Counted from the stretch's first letter, positions 1-9,402 are shown. The stretch: 64,000 bases of DNA from JAXFPC01 sp034180005 (GCA_034180005.1 JAXFPC010000029.1:62001-126000), one strand, 5' to 3'. A program made the numbers and translations. Notes: generated from the sequence alone by a model not told the origin.

Positions 1-3000
1 CACTACCTGCTGCAGGGTATAGCCGTATTCCTTTGTCACCTTGTAAACGCCGTTGCCGTCGTCGGTGAAAACATACTTATATTGACCGAGATTGGTCGAC
101 GTGCCGTTCAGCTGCAATCCCGACGCATCACCGCTGACCAGGGTTATTCTCTTCTCCGTACCGGCCTCTCCCTCAAAGCCGTCCTTCAGATTTATGGAGG
201 ATACGGTCAGCTTGCCGCTGGCAGTACCAGTATTAATCATGTCGTTGGTACTGTTGCTCAGCTGCATATCCATTTTCAGGCTGCTGCCGTTTTCCGCGGT
301 AAAGTTTCCTGCAGTAATACTGTTTATGCTCTTATGCTCATCCTGCATATCCAAAACTGCTCCGCTTCTCAAGAGTAAATTATTGGTAACGCCCAAATAA
401 TCAGTCGCTGCATTGACCACAAGAGTACCACTCTTTACATCGACGGTCTGTCCTGTAATATTTGCAGCCAAAGTTACATGTCCCGCGATACCGACAGTAC
501 CGCCAGTTCCGGAAACTGCCTTAGCGAGAATTCCGTCCGTAAGAGTCAGCGTGCCGCTGTTAGTTACTGCTCCGCCTACGTTGTCCGCGCCTATCTTCAG
601 CTGCTTGCCGCTGTTAACGGCAATGGCGTTGGCGATTTTTTCTTTAGCTGTCACTTCACCGTCAATTACGGTCACGCCGCTGCCGCTGACTGCTGCAGCC
701 AATGTTCCGTCCGCAAGACGCATCGTGCCGCTGTTGGCTACTGCTCCGCCTATGTTTCCCGCGCCTATCTTCAGCTGCTTGCCGTTGTTAACGGTAATGG
801 CGTTGGCGATTTTTTCTTTATCTGTCACTTCACCGTCAATTACTGTTGTGCCGCTGCCGCTGACTACTGCGGCCAATGCTCCGTCAGTAAGGCGCAGTAT
901 GCCGCTATTGTCTACCGCTCCGCCCACATTCGCTGCGTCCGCGTTCAGCTGTTTAGATACGTTTATCGTGACAGTATTACCAATTTTTTGATTAGCGATC
1001 ACTTCACCGTCGATAACTGTGGTACCGTCACCTTTTATCTCCTGTCCAAGCGTTCCGCCCGTAAGTTCCAAGGTGCCGTCGTTACGGATAACTCCGTCCG
1101 CAATATGCAACTGTTCAGCTCCACTGCGCAGACTGCCGGCGGAAATATTCAGGGACTGCTGTTCCAAATTTCTACCGCTGCCCAAGTTCACCGATGCGCC
1201 GCTGATGATTGTCGCTCCCGTTCCTTCGACATCGGCATTGAGCAAAGCATCCCCTGCCGTAAAGTTCAAATTACCCGCATTCTTCACTGCTGCGCCGCTG
1301 AAATTTTTCAGCTCGCTGATACCTGTCAGTTTCAAAGTGTCGCCGTTGTTGACGGTAACACCCTTATGTCCGCCGCCGTCAAAAACGCTGTTGTTGCCGT
1401 TGATCGTAAGAATACGCACGGCTGCATCCGGCCTGGTAAGTGTTCCTAAATCTCCGGCAGAAGTATAGCCGCCCACATAAGAGTAGGTCGCCACCTTACC
1501 TGCCTTATGTTCGGGAACGGAGTCATTGATAACCTCCTGCAAAGTATAACCGTTTTCTTTTGTTACTTTCAGCTTGCCCTTATCCGAGGCATCCTGAGTA
1601 AAGATATACTTATAAGCTCCCAGAACGGTTTCGGTCCCGTTGACTGTCATAGAGTTATTGTCTCCGGAAATCAGCGTGATAGTCGTGGTTTCTCCTACTC
1701 CTCCCGCCGTTTCCGATGTCACGTTGACGGACTCAAGATTCAGAGTGCCTTCCGCTTTTCCGCTGACGGAAATGCTGTCGCCTGCACCGCTGTCCAACGC
1801 AGCATCAAAGCTCAGCTTACCGCCTGCGGAAGTAAAATTGCTGACAGAAAGCTGCTCCGTCTTTTTATTTCGGAGATCAAGACTGCCTGTAGAGCCAATA
1901 GACAAATTTCCGGCATTTTGCAATTTGCCGTTGGCTGTAAGTTTACCCTTTATATTAAGGGAGCTTGCCGCTCCTACAGAAGCTCCCTCGTCAAGAGCTA
2001 CTTCCGTTCCGGAGGCGATCACTGTGGTACCGCCGCCGTCAATAGCCTTAGAGATAGTCCCGCCGTTATTCAAGCTCAAAGTGCCGTCATTAGTAATATT
2101 ACCGCCTAAATTTTCCGTGTTGATGCGCAGGGTCTTGCCGCTATTTATCTTAATGTTGTTGGCAATCTTCTCATCGGCAGTCACATTGCCGGCAATTACC
2201 GTCGTGCCGCTGCCGCTCACCGCTTCGGTCAAAGCGCCGTCCGTATTCAGTGTCAATGTGCCGCTGTTGGCTACTGCTCCGCCTACGTCGGCAACGCCGA
2301 TCCTCAGCTGCTTACCGTTGTCAATCTTAATGTTGTTGGCAATCTTTCCATCGGCAGTCACGTTTCCGTTGATCACCGTTGTGCCGCTGCCGGAAACTGC
2401 CTTAGCGAGAGTTCCGTCCGTAAGAGTCAGCGTGCCGCTGTTAGCTACTGCTCCGCCTACGCTGTCCGCGCCTATCTTCAGCTGCTTGCCGCTGTTCACG
2501 GTAATGGCGTTAGCGATTTTTTCTTTAGCTGTCACTTCACCGTCAATTACGGTCGTGCCGCTGCCGGAGATACCTTTGAGCAATTCGCCTGATCCCAGAT
2601 TGAGCTCACCTATATTGTTGGTGATTGTTCTAAGATCATTCGCAGAAACATTCAAAGTACCGTTGTTGTTCAGCGTCCCTTTGATTACATTTTTGATCAC
2701 GGAAACACCGTTGTTATTCCAGGTCGCCCCTTCCTGCATATTAAGAGTAAACTCACCGGCATTAGACGCACCCGTCCAAACAGCACCTTTTTTGAGCGTT
2801 ACCGCAGCTTTGCCTTCAGCGCTGTTATAATTGCCGATCCATGATGTAACATCCTGAATATTTATCTCTCCATGCTTCCCTGTAGCCAGATCTCCGACAA
2901 GAGCAGTTTGACCGGAAACACTTACCTTATATCCGTTGGCCTTGACTGCGTTCTCGCTGCCATCGAGTGTAAGCGGCGAAGTGCTGCTGTTGGAAATAAC

Positions 3001-5934
3001 AGTATCCGCCAGAGCGTCCACAGCGTTGCCATCAACGTCAACCTCGCTTCCTCCCAAGGTAAATTTATATGCTCCGTCTATAAGCACATGATGCTTAATA
3101 TACTCCGTATCAGCCGCTGTACCGGTGATTGTAGTTGTGAAAAGCTTCTTATCTTGAGGCGGATGCTCATCGGAAACATAGCTGCCCTGTCCTGTTGCCT
3201 TATCGTAGGCGATATGCCCCAACTTTAACTGAACGGCGGAACCGGTCAGCCCTTCGGCTATATCTACAGAACCTTTCAGATTTCTTTCCCCGGAAACATA
3301 TCCCTCGTAATAGAGCTTATTTGCAAGACCGGAGAGTACTCCGACCACCAAAGTTTTGTCCGAAGTGTCTATACCGGTATTATCCGTCCGCAGGGTTATT
3401 TCGGAACCCGCAGCCGCGTTGCGGATATTTATATCGCCGCCCTTAATATTTTTAGGATTGGCAGCTTCATGAGCGTAAAGCACCACAGCATTGCCGTTAT
3501 AATTGTCAACGGAAATACCTGCACTGTCGGAGGCATTGATTACCCCCCGTTTATCTTTGGAGCTTCCGCCGTACAGATTGGTCACACGGCTGATTGCTCC
3601 TGAACCGATGTCCTCGTTATCGTCAATATAACGTTTGTTGTTTGCTTTATCAGTCCAAACAGCTCCGTCGGTAAGCCACATGTTTACGGCGCCACCGTTA
3701 TCCACAACACCCTTAAGATAGGAATCAGCCGTGGTCAGACCAAGGTTGATGATGCCTGTCTTCAAAGCGAAAATATCACCGTCCAGCTGGACACTGCGAG
3801 TGCCTGCAGCCGATCCGTTACTGTTCATGTCGATGTTACCCTGATATGCTCCCAATGCATAATAACTGTAGCCCGTTCCGGACGGCACGACAATTTTACC
3901 GCCGCCTACGGAAATTGAGCTACCTGCTGCATTAGCGGTAATACCGTTTCCGTATATGGAAAAATCAACATTACCGTTGATTGTTACCTTGCTTTTATCC
4001 ACGGACGTAAGAACACCAGCGTTATTGAAACGGGAAAAGACATTTTCCATATTGAGGGGTATACCCCAGGTTTTGTTATCGTTACCCAAAATAGTCACAT
4101 CGCCGTTGATGGTTATTGAAGAACCTTCCTCAGCTTCCATACTGCTTTCACCCCAGCGGTCCGTTTTTTGCACGGCAATACCGTTGCCTCCCAGTCCGCC
4201 TTCCATAGTGATATTTACCGGCGCGTTGATGATGATATTCGAGGTTCCTGTTTTAGGGGCGTCCAACCAAACAGCGTTGGTCAAGCTGTTACCTTTAACG
4301 ATACCCATCGTTTTAATATCCACTTTTCCGGCATCGATAACGACATTCTTGCCATTGCCGGCGTAAATACCGGCAGGATTTCCCACAACATTCATAGCTT
4401 GCAGCTGCAGAGTATTGCTGTTGGAATTGATCTTCACGTCATTACCTGCATGAGCATCGACAGCTGCCAAAACATTTGTAGTAAGATCGCCCGACAAGTC
4501 GGAATAAACGTAGACAGTTTTATCGGTATTGAAGGTATAATTTTTAAAGTCATCGGTAAATCCGACATAGTTATATTTATTTTGTGCGTTGCCGTTGTCG
4601 GCGGACGTTCCGGTTATTTTACAACGAAAATCAGCCTGTGCAAGCGCCTTCTGCGTGATGGAGCTGACATGAAGATCGTTGCGAACAGCCTGTAATCCCG
4701 CTACATTGTCCGCAGGAGCCACTGCCCAACCGTTGAAGTTGACGAAAGAATCATCATTTGTCAACTCCCGCGGCGTCCAAATCAAAGGCGATTTTTCACC
4801 GTCCGTATAGATCCAGACATTATTGCCGCACTCCATGTAAAGACGCTTGGTGTAGTACTCGGCATCAAGGTTGTTAAACCAGCCCTTGGTCACCTCATCC
4901 ACAACTAATTCCCAATCCTGGGGATTTTCTGCCAGCAGATTGGACACTGTTGTCTTATATACCTTGGTATCGCTCCCTTGGCCGGCGTTGGACAGAACGT
5001 ACATCAAAACATATGCCGTGCCGTTCGGTAGGATCTTCAGATTGCGAAAATCGCAGCCATTGCGTCTGACGGATCGGGGAACTTTTATTTTGCGGCTGCT
5101 GCTCAGTTTACCTCCGCTCATCTCCGCTACACTAAGTCCGCTGTCCGGATTATTGGAGCCGTATCCCTGGCTGCCGCCGATGCCGGTTACGAAAATCCTG
5201 CCGTTGTAATAATTCGTGCGTACGTTATCGGGATTTTTGGCGGTACGTACATGAGAAACATATTTAAGACTGCCGTCCGGTTTAATTTCAAACTGTATGA
5301 GATAACTGTCATCATACGGCGTATATCCTCCGTTAGGATTCACGGAAGCAACCGCGTAGAGCTTCCCGTCCCTAACCATGAGGGATTCTCCGTGTACGCC
5401 TGATACTGTGGCATCGTATGAGCCTCCACAATGGGTGTTGATGATATTTTTCAAGTCGACAGAAAACGTTTCCGTAGTCGTGCCGTTTTCCTGAATTTTT
5501 TCTACGCCGATTTTACCTAAATCATAACCTGTTCCGTAAATATATCCGTTGTGTGCTGCGGCTGCATGCATATTGGCTACGGAATTGAAAACCCCCTCAT
5601 ATACCGGTATATTCCAGTCACCATTGCCGTCCAGAATACGGGTCGGAGCCAGATCAGTTGTACTGTAAGTATATTGACGCAAAGCTATCATGCCGTTGCC
5701 GTCATACACGAAAGGATATAACGACGCATCTCTGTTCAGATCAGTGACATAGTCCTTTGCAGCATCCCTATCAACATGAGTAGTCACTCGCGAACCTGTT
5801 ATAACAGCCAGCTTGCCAGCCTGATAACCTGCATCGGTAACAACGACCCCCAGCAAATTCGCAGCATTTACTGAAGTTCCGAAGCACGTAGCAAATATCG
5901 CTGCCAAAATGGCACTTTTAGTCGTTTTTTTCAT
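1..5934 (-). CDS. Giant secreted autotransporter-like protein: N-terminal propeller-like domain plus beta-helix repeats (3' end beyond window)
   Basis: The open frame runs 1978 codons from ATG at 5934 to base 1 with no stop, so the C-terminus, where a beta-barrel would lie, is not visible. The start has an AGGAGG site at 5945-5950. A signal peptide is clear: MKKTTKSAILAA then a hydrophobic stretch ending GTSVNA, with cleavage near residue 24. Residues about 25-410 are non-repetitive and beta-rich, with blade-like strands such as GKLYAVASVN, GRIFVTGIGG and NGYIYGTGYD, suggesting a beta-propeller. From about 415 on, the protein is Gly/Asn/Thr/Val-rich with short strands typical of right-handed beta-helix autotransporter passengers, including two blocks of 58-59-residue repeats. 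It lies 16 nt downstream of a TonB receptor controlled by a B12 riboswitch, so it is probably co-expressed with it. The type V secretion assignment is by passenger style only; a large adhesin secreted another way is possible. Confidence 0.8.
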   Translation of the reverse strand, partial: MKKTTKSAILAAIFATCFGTSVNAANLLGVVVTDAGYQAGKLAVITGSRVTTHVDRDAAKDYVTDLNRDASLYPFVYDGNGMIALRQYTYSTTDLAPTRILDGNGDWNIPVYEGVFNSVANMHAAAAHNGYIYGTGYDLGKIGVEKIQENGTTTETFSVDLKNIINTHCGGSYDATVSGVHGESLMVRDGKLYAVASVNPNGGYTPYDDSYLIQFEIKPDGSLKYVSHVRTAKNPDNVRTNYYNGRIFVTGIGGSQGYGSNNPDSGLSVAEMSGGKLSSSRKIKVPRSVRRNGCDFRNLKILPNGTAYVLMYVLSNAGQGSDTKVYKTTVSNLLAENPQDWELVVDEVTKGWFNNLDAEYYTKRLYMECGNNVWIYTDGEKSPLIWTPRELTNDDSFVNFNGWAVAPADNVAGLQAVRNDLHVSSITQKALAQADFRCKITGTSADNGNAQNKYNYVGFTDDFKNYTFNTDKTVYVYSDLSGDLTTNVLAAVDAHAGNDVKINSNSNTLQLQAMNVVGNPAGIYAGNGKNVVIDAGKVDIKTMGIVKGNSLTNAVWLDAPKTGTSNIIINAPVNITMEGGLGGNGIAVQKTDRWGESSMEAEEGSSITINGDVTILGNDNKTWGIPLNMENVFSRFNNAGVLTSVDKSKVTINGNVDFSIYGNGITANAAGSSISVGGGKIVVPSGTGYSYYALGAYQGNIDMNSNGSAAGTRSVQLDGDIFALKTGIINLGLTTADSYLKGVVDNGGAVNMWLTDGAVWTDKANNKRYIDDNEDIGSGAISRVTNLYGGSSKDKRGVINASDSAGISVDNYNGNAVVLYAHEAANPKNIKGGDINIRNAAAGSEITLRTDNTGIDTSDKTLVVGVLSGLANKLYYEGYVSGERNLKGSVDIAEGLTGSAVQLKLGHIAYDKATGQGSYVSDEHPPQDKKLFTTTITGTAADTEYIKHHVLIDGAYKFTLGGSEVDVDGNAVDALADTVISNSSTSPLTLDGSENAVKANGYKVSVSGQTALVGDLATGKHGEINIQDVTSWIGNYNSAEGKAAVTLKKGAVWTGASNAGEFTLNMQEGATWNNNGVSVIKNVIKGTLNNNGTLNVSANDLRTITNNIGELNLGSGELLKGISGSGTTVIDGEVTAKEKIANAITVNSGKQLKIGADSVGGAVANSGTLTLTDGTLAKAVSGSGTTVINGNVTADGKIANNIKIDNGKQLRIGVADVGGAVANSGTLTLNTDGALTEAVSGSGTTVIAGNVTADEKIANNIKINSGKTLRINTENLGGNITNDGTLSLNNGGTISKAIDGGGTTVIASGTEVALDEGASVGAASSLNIKGKLTANGKLQNAGNLSIGSTGSLDLRNKKTEQLSVSNFTSAGGKLSFDAALDSGAGDSISVSGKAEGTLNLESVNVTSETAGGVGETTTITLISGDNNSMTVNGTETVLGAYKYIFTQDASDKGKLKVTKENGYTLQEVINDSVPEHKAGKVATYSYVGGYTSAGDLGTLTRPDAAVRILTINGNNSVFDGGGHKGVTVNNGDTLKLTGISELKNFSGAAVKNAGNLNFTAGDALLNADVEGTGATIISGASVNLGSGRNLEQQSLNISAGSLRSGAEQLHIADGVIRNDGTLELTGGTLGQEIKGDGTTVIDGEVIANQKIGNTVTINVSKQLNADAANVGGAVDNSGILRLTDGALAAVVSGSGTTVIDGEVTDKEKIANAITVNNGKQLKIGAGNIGGAVANSGTMRLADGTLAAAVSGSGVTVIDGEVTAKEKIANAIAVNSGKQLKIGADNVGGAVTNSGTLTLTDGILAKAVSGTGGTVGIAGHVTLAANITGQTVDVKSGTLVVNAATDYLGVTNNLLLRSGAVLDMQDEHKSINSITAGNFTAENGSSLKMDMQLSNSTNDMINTGTASGKLTVSSINLKDGFEGEAGTEKRITLVSGDASGLQLNGTSTNLGQYKYVFTDDGNGVYKVTKEYGYTLQQVV
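511..1032 (-). repeat. Three tandem 174-bp coding repeats (block B) in the giant secreted protein
   Basis: Three head-to-tail 58-codon units begin at 1032, 858 and 684, and a degenerate fourth starts at 510. Each unit opens with G-S/D-G-T/V-TVIDGEV, continues with KIANAITV and QLKIGA, and ends in VGGAVxNSGTLxLTDG. The spacing is exactly 174 bp, so loss or gain of a unit keeps the frame. The unit at 684-511 is almost identical at DNA level to the first unit of block A, 1881 bp away and also in frame. Confidence 0.9.
2038..2565 (-). repeat. Three tandem 174/177-bp coding repeats (block A) in the giant secreted protein
   Basis: Three head-to-tail units start at 2565, 2391 and 2214, with lengths 174, 177 and 177 bp. 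Each encodes GSGTTVI, a KIAN segment, a GKxLxI strand and a GGAVANSGTLTL strand. They are the same family as block B. The two 177-bp units carry one extra codon in the last strand. The design fits stacked coils of a beta-helix stalk. Confidence 0.9.
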
Positions 5935-5950
5935 TATTTCCCATCCTCCT

Positions 5951-8692
5951 TTAGAAGGCACAACGCACGGAAGCGTAATAAGTTCTTCCCTGTAAGGGAT
6001 ATTCCCCGTTGATATAACCATAACCGTAACCATAGGTACCGCTGTAAATTTTCTGCTGCGGTCCTTTATTAAAGATGTCATTGCACCCTAAATTTATTTG
6101 CCACTTTTTATCAGGCTGCCATTTTAATCCCGCATTAACAACGGTAAGCTCTGAAATAGGTTTTCCTGCCAGATAGGCATCGGCTCCGCCGGATCCCCGG
6201 CTGTAAAAAGTGAAATACTCGTCGGTGTAATGCATTTCTGTAAACATACTGAATTTGTCGGAAGGTTTGTAAGTAAACCTTGCGTTGGCCTCCCATTTAG
6301 GCTGATAAGTGGGCCACACCTCGTGGAAGCCCATATACCCGACAGCGCTGTCACGGCGCTGCATATTGAGCTTGGTGTACGTTCCTCTGAGATCAAGCTC
6401 GAATTTAGGCCAAATCATGGTATGCTTCAGCTCCATGCCTCTGGCTTTGCCTTTATTGTCATTATAATAAGAGCTGTAATCCAGTCCGGTACGTTCCAGC
6501 TGAAGCATATCAATGGAATCGCGCCAAAAATATGTCAAAGCGGAATCAGTACGGGCTCCCAAGAAATTTCCGGAACCTATAACACTGAAATCAAACTGTT
6601 TCCCCTGTTCTGGACGCGGGAAAATACTGGCAGATCCGTCCCTGTGGGTAGACGGCAAAATCCCTGCGCCGTCGCCGGCGATCTCATACATATTCAACAA
6701 GCGATAATAAGTTCCGCCCGTCATTCTCAAGGTCCAATTGTCGTTGAGAATTTTCTTTACGGCAAGCTGCCACGTCAGTTTACCGTCTGTTTGCGAATCT
6801 TTCTCATGTAGCCAATGAAATTTTAGACTCTGATTATCGCCGAAGCGTTTCCCGTCGCTGTAACCGGTTATCTTCGACTGATTGTAGCGCAGTGACGGCG
6901 TCACAATCCAACTGCCTTTCTTATCCACGGTGATGCTGTCCTGCATCTGTACATTGAAAATATCCTGATCATAACGATTGCGCATAGTTCCAAGTAAACT
7001 GCCTATCAAGGTATCATCCAAAACTTTGTCCATCAATGATCCGTGGATGTTCATACGTTCGTGAGAATAGTTCATCTGCAAATCAAGCATTTGATTATCG
7101 GATAGTTTATAGGTACCGTCTGCCTGCACGTTTATTTTATTGGATTTGTATTGACTCCATTCGCGCAGCGGTGTCTGAGAAAAGCGGAAATTATTCGGGT
7201 CGACGATGTGTTCGGCGCGATATCGCTTATTTTGATGAGTGTAATCCACCATCCAACCCATCTCCAATTTGCCCAAATTCATACGGTTCTGCAGCAGAAG
7301 CTCGCTGGTTTCCATCACTTGCCTTCGACTGTCAGCATAATAAATATCGTCCAAGTCCACCATGGCATAGTTGATGACCGTGTTTATATCATCACCCCAA
7401 AGAGAATCCGGAAGATGCCGGTCAACTTTGTTATAGGCGGACTTAATCATCCAGCGATCATCCTGCCATTTTACGATCGCTCCCGATTTTTTATAATCAT
7501 TATAACGACGCCAACGATCGGATTTGCTGAGCTTTTTGAATCTTTCCTTAAACGCAGCGAGCTTTTGCCGATAACCGGCAACTTCCTCGCTGACGGAGGG
7601 ATCCGCTTTATGCTGCCACTCGGCGATAGTCTCTTCCACTGTATCCTTGACGTACCTGTCAATTACTTTGGCCTTTTCCGCAGCGTCAAAGACACCTATA
7701 GTTCCTGATTCCCAGTCGTTCTGCGCCCAATTTTTCCACTCGTTCTCCGGCGCGCCGTTATCCAAAAAAGCCTGCTTGTATTCGTCAACATAGTCGGAAA
7801 CAGCTACAAATCCCTTACTTACGGCAACGTCATAAGCATTGTTTTTAATACCTTGAGCAAGTCCGTCAGGGTGTTTCACGTAGTTCTGCCACGCATTTTC
7901 ATCGGCTTTGAACCTATTTTTTTCTTCATCTGTGAGAGAAATAATACCGCTGGAAGTTAAAATATCTATCATATTTTTACTGAAATTATCCAAGGCCATC
8001 TGATATGCATCCAACGAAGCTTTGGCATCTCCGGCAGCTCGCGGACTAGCATAATTTTTGTACCGAAAATCACCGTCGCTGGCATCGTAGTTAAGCCCTA
8101 TCATGAGAGTTCCTCCGCCCAATGGAGATGTCACTTCTACGCCGACCTTTTTACCGCCAAGACTTGATTTACCGACTTCAGCCGCTATATTGGCCTCGCG
8201 TGGCTTCTTAGTGACCACGTTGATAACGCCGCCCATAAAAGTCCCGGCAAAACGACTTGGTATGAAACCTCGGTAAACTTCGATGCGTTCCACATTTTCC
8301 ACCGGAATGACGGATATATCCGCTGCCGCATCGCCGCCCAAATTAGTCAGTACACCGTCTACAAACACTCCTACCTGTGAAGCAGTGGAACCTCTAACAG
8401 ACACCGTAGCGTACTGTCCTTTGCCGTTGACCTCACGCACATGCAGACCGGGAACCTTTTTTAGCAGCTCCGGCAAATCCTTCTGCTCCCCGCGGTAATC
8501 CTCCGGACGAATGATCGTAACAGTGCCCGGAGATAATTTGCTCTCCCAATCCGGTCTTTTGGCTTCTACCGTCACCTCAGGTAATTCGAAACCCAGTTCG
8601 CTGGCATCCTCCGCATAAACTACTCCCTGATACTGCCAAAAAGGCGCTGCTGCAAATAGTGCTACAGCCAGAATATCCCTCGTTTTTTTCAT
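5951..8692 (-). CDS. TonB-dependent outer-membrane receptor, probably for cobalamin (BtuB-like)
   Basis: This is an outer-membrane gated porin powered by TonB. The 913-residue product has a signal peptide (MKKTRDILAVALFAAA, cleavage after VVYA), a TonB-box-like ELPEVTVEA near residue 40 and a plug domain to about 165 with the typical VRGSTASQ, FVDGV, IERIEVYRG-like and GGVINVVTKKP segments. A long barrel follows, ending RTYYASVRCAF with the expected terminal Phe. Residues about 215-405 are an unusual, charged, mostly helical insertion between an FRYKNYASP strand and the next strand (RRYNDY..IVKWQDDRW), hence in an extracellular loop. ATG 8692 is chosen over TTG 8695 because GGAGGAG at 8699-8705 is then 6 nt away. 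A cobalamin riboswitch upstream makes B12 the likely substrate; this is inferred from regulation, since siderophore receptors look similar. Confidence 0.9.
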   Translation of the reverse strand: MKKTRDILAVALFAAAPFWQYQGVVYAEDASELGFELPEVTVEAKRPDWESKLSPGTVTIIRPEDYRGEQKDLPELLKKVPGLHVREVNGKGQYATVSVRGSTASQVGVFVDGVLTNLGGDAAADISVIPVENVERIEVYRGFIPSRFAGTFMGGVINVVTKKPREANIAAEVGKSSLGGKKVGVEVTSPLGGGTLMIGLNYDASDGDFRYKNYASPRAAGDAKASLDAYQMALDNFSKNMIDILTSSGIISLTDEEKNRFKADENAWQNYVKHPDGLAQGIKNNAYDVAVSKGFVAVSDYVDEYKQAFLDNGAPENEWKNWAQNDWESGTIGVFDAAEKAKVIDRYVKDTVEETIAEWQHKADPSVSEEVAGYRQKLAAFKERFKKLSKSDRWRRYNDYKKSGAIVKWQDDRWMIKSAYNKVDRHLPDSLWGDDINTVINYAMVDLDDIYYADSRRQVMETSELLLQNRMNLGKLEMGWMVDYTHQNKRYRAEHIVDPNNFRFSQTPLREWSQYKSNKINVQADGTYKLSDNQMLDLQMNYSHERMNIHGSLMDKVLDDTLIGSLLGTMRNRYDQDIFNVQMQDSITVDKKGSWIVTPSLRYNQSKITGYSDGKRFGDNQSLKFHWLHEKDSQTDGKLTWQLAVKKILNDNWTLRMTGGTYYRLLNMYEIAGDGAGILPSTHRDGSASIFPRPEQGKQFDFSVIGSGNFLGARTDSALTYFWRDSIDMLQLERTGLDYSSYYNDNKGKARGMELKHTMIWPKFELDLRGTYTKLNMQRRDSAVGYMGFHEVWPTYQPKWEANARFTYKPSDKFSMFTEMHYTDEYFTFYSRGSGGADAYLAGKPISELTVVNAGLKWQPDKKWQINLGCNDIFNKGPQQKIYSGTYGYGYGYINGEYPLQGRTYYASVRCAF

Positions 8693-8747
8693 CAAGTACT
8701 CCTCCGTTCAAGTATGTCTTTGTACAAATATCTTCCAACAGCACTCT

Positions 8748-8800
8748 AAAATAAATATAGCCGTATTATTAGTCTACGTGCAGACTAACAATACGGCTAT
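8748..8800 (-). terminator. Rho-independent terminator of the cobalamin riboswitch
   Basis: A near-perfect hairpin (arms 8757-8775 and 8782-8800, sharing ATAGCCGTATT and TAGTCT) is followed on the minus strand by ATTTATTTT. It lies between the aptamer and the receptor start, so it is the probable off-switch of the expression platform. Confidence 0.85.
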
Positions 8801-8934
8801 CATTCCAAAAACACACCGATGCCCAGGTCGAAAGCAGATTTCTTCCTACAGCACGGTAACGGCACGTCAAAACCAAAGCCGAAAACTCGTCTCCGCGCAA
8901 TCTCTTCCAACCTGTCAGCGCAGGCCTTTTTCAG

Positions 8935-9103
8935 AACGAGAACCAGTCAGCACTCTGACTCAAGATCAACACTCTGATATCCCTTTGCGAGAGGTATTAT
9001 GATATCAGAACTCCCTAATACAGTTGCGCGACAGCGCCGGATTCGCACCGGACTTCCCTGTAAAACGGCTACGATTTATTTTCGCCGTACCTAGCTCTAT
9101 CTC
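8935..9103 (-). ncRNA. Cobalamin riboswitch (B12 element) upstream of the TonB receptor
   Basis: Reading the minus strand, the conserved core is visible in order: GGTACGG...GCCGTTTTACA, then GGGAAGTCCGGTGCGAATCC, GGCGCTGTCGCGCAACTGTA, a P6-like arm, and a B12-box-like GAGTCAGAGTGCTGAC at 8945-8961. These match the cobalamin aptamer consensus (GGGAA..GGUG.AAUCC..GC.G.C..GCAACUGU). About 135 nt separate the aptamer from the terminator hairpin, an unusually long linker. Binding of B12 should favour termination and repress the receptor operon. Confidence 0.93.
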
Positions 9104-9402
9104 ATTATGCAATTTTATTAACAGTCCTATAGAAAAATACTTATATATAAACAGAACAAAACCTTTGGAAGAAAGACTTATCCTTACTCAGTACTGCAAA
9201 TATGAGGTTACTTGATTTATATCATTTATTATTCTAACTAGCACTTATACTCTTATTAATACTTTACTCTATTTTATTTAGGAATAATTATAATACTTTG
9301 TTCTACGATTTGCAAACATTTTATAAAAATTTATTAATATAAACCGTTTTTGCAGCACCTCCTAAAGAAAACATTCCGCTTCCGACGTAAGCCAAGAAGT
9401 AT
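9104..9402. other. AT-rich intergenic gap between the divergent B12 and methionine units
   Basis: No coding frame is supported here. It must hold the promoter of the minus-strand riboswitch transcript, but no convincing -35/-10 pair could be fixed. CATAAT near 9106-9111 on the minus strand is one weak candidate for a -10. Confidence 0.5.

Noticed and set aside
511..2565. CRISPR-like or intergenic tandem repeats
   Set aside because: The 174-bp units are coding, in frame, contiguous without spacers, and translate to beta-helix coils.
82..5209. Series of plus-strand frames of 80-400 codons across the first 5.2 kb
   Set aside because: They lie antisense to one uninterrupted minus-strand frame with signal peptide and repeats. 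Their Pro/Ser/Leu-rich composition is the mirror of Gly/Thr/Asn repeats, and they lack ribosome binding sites.
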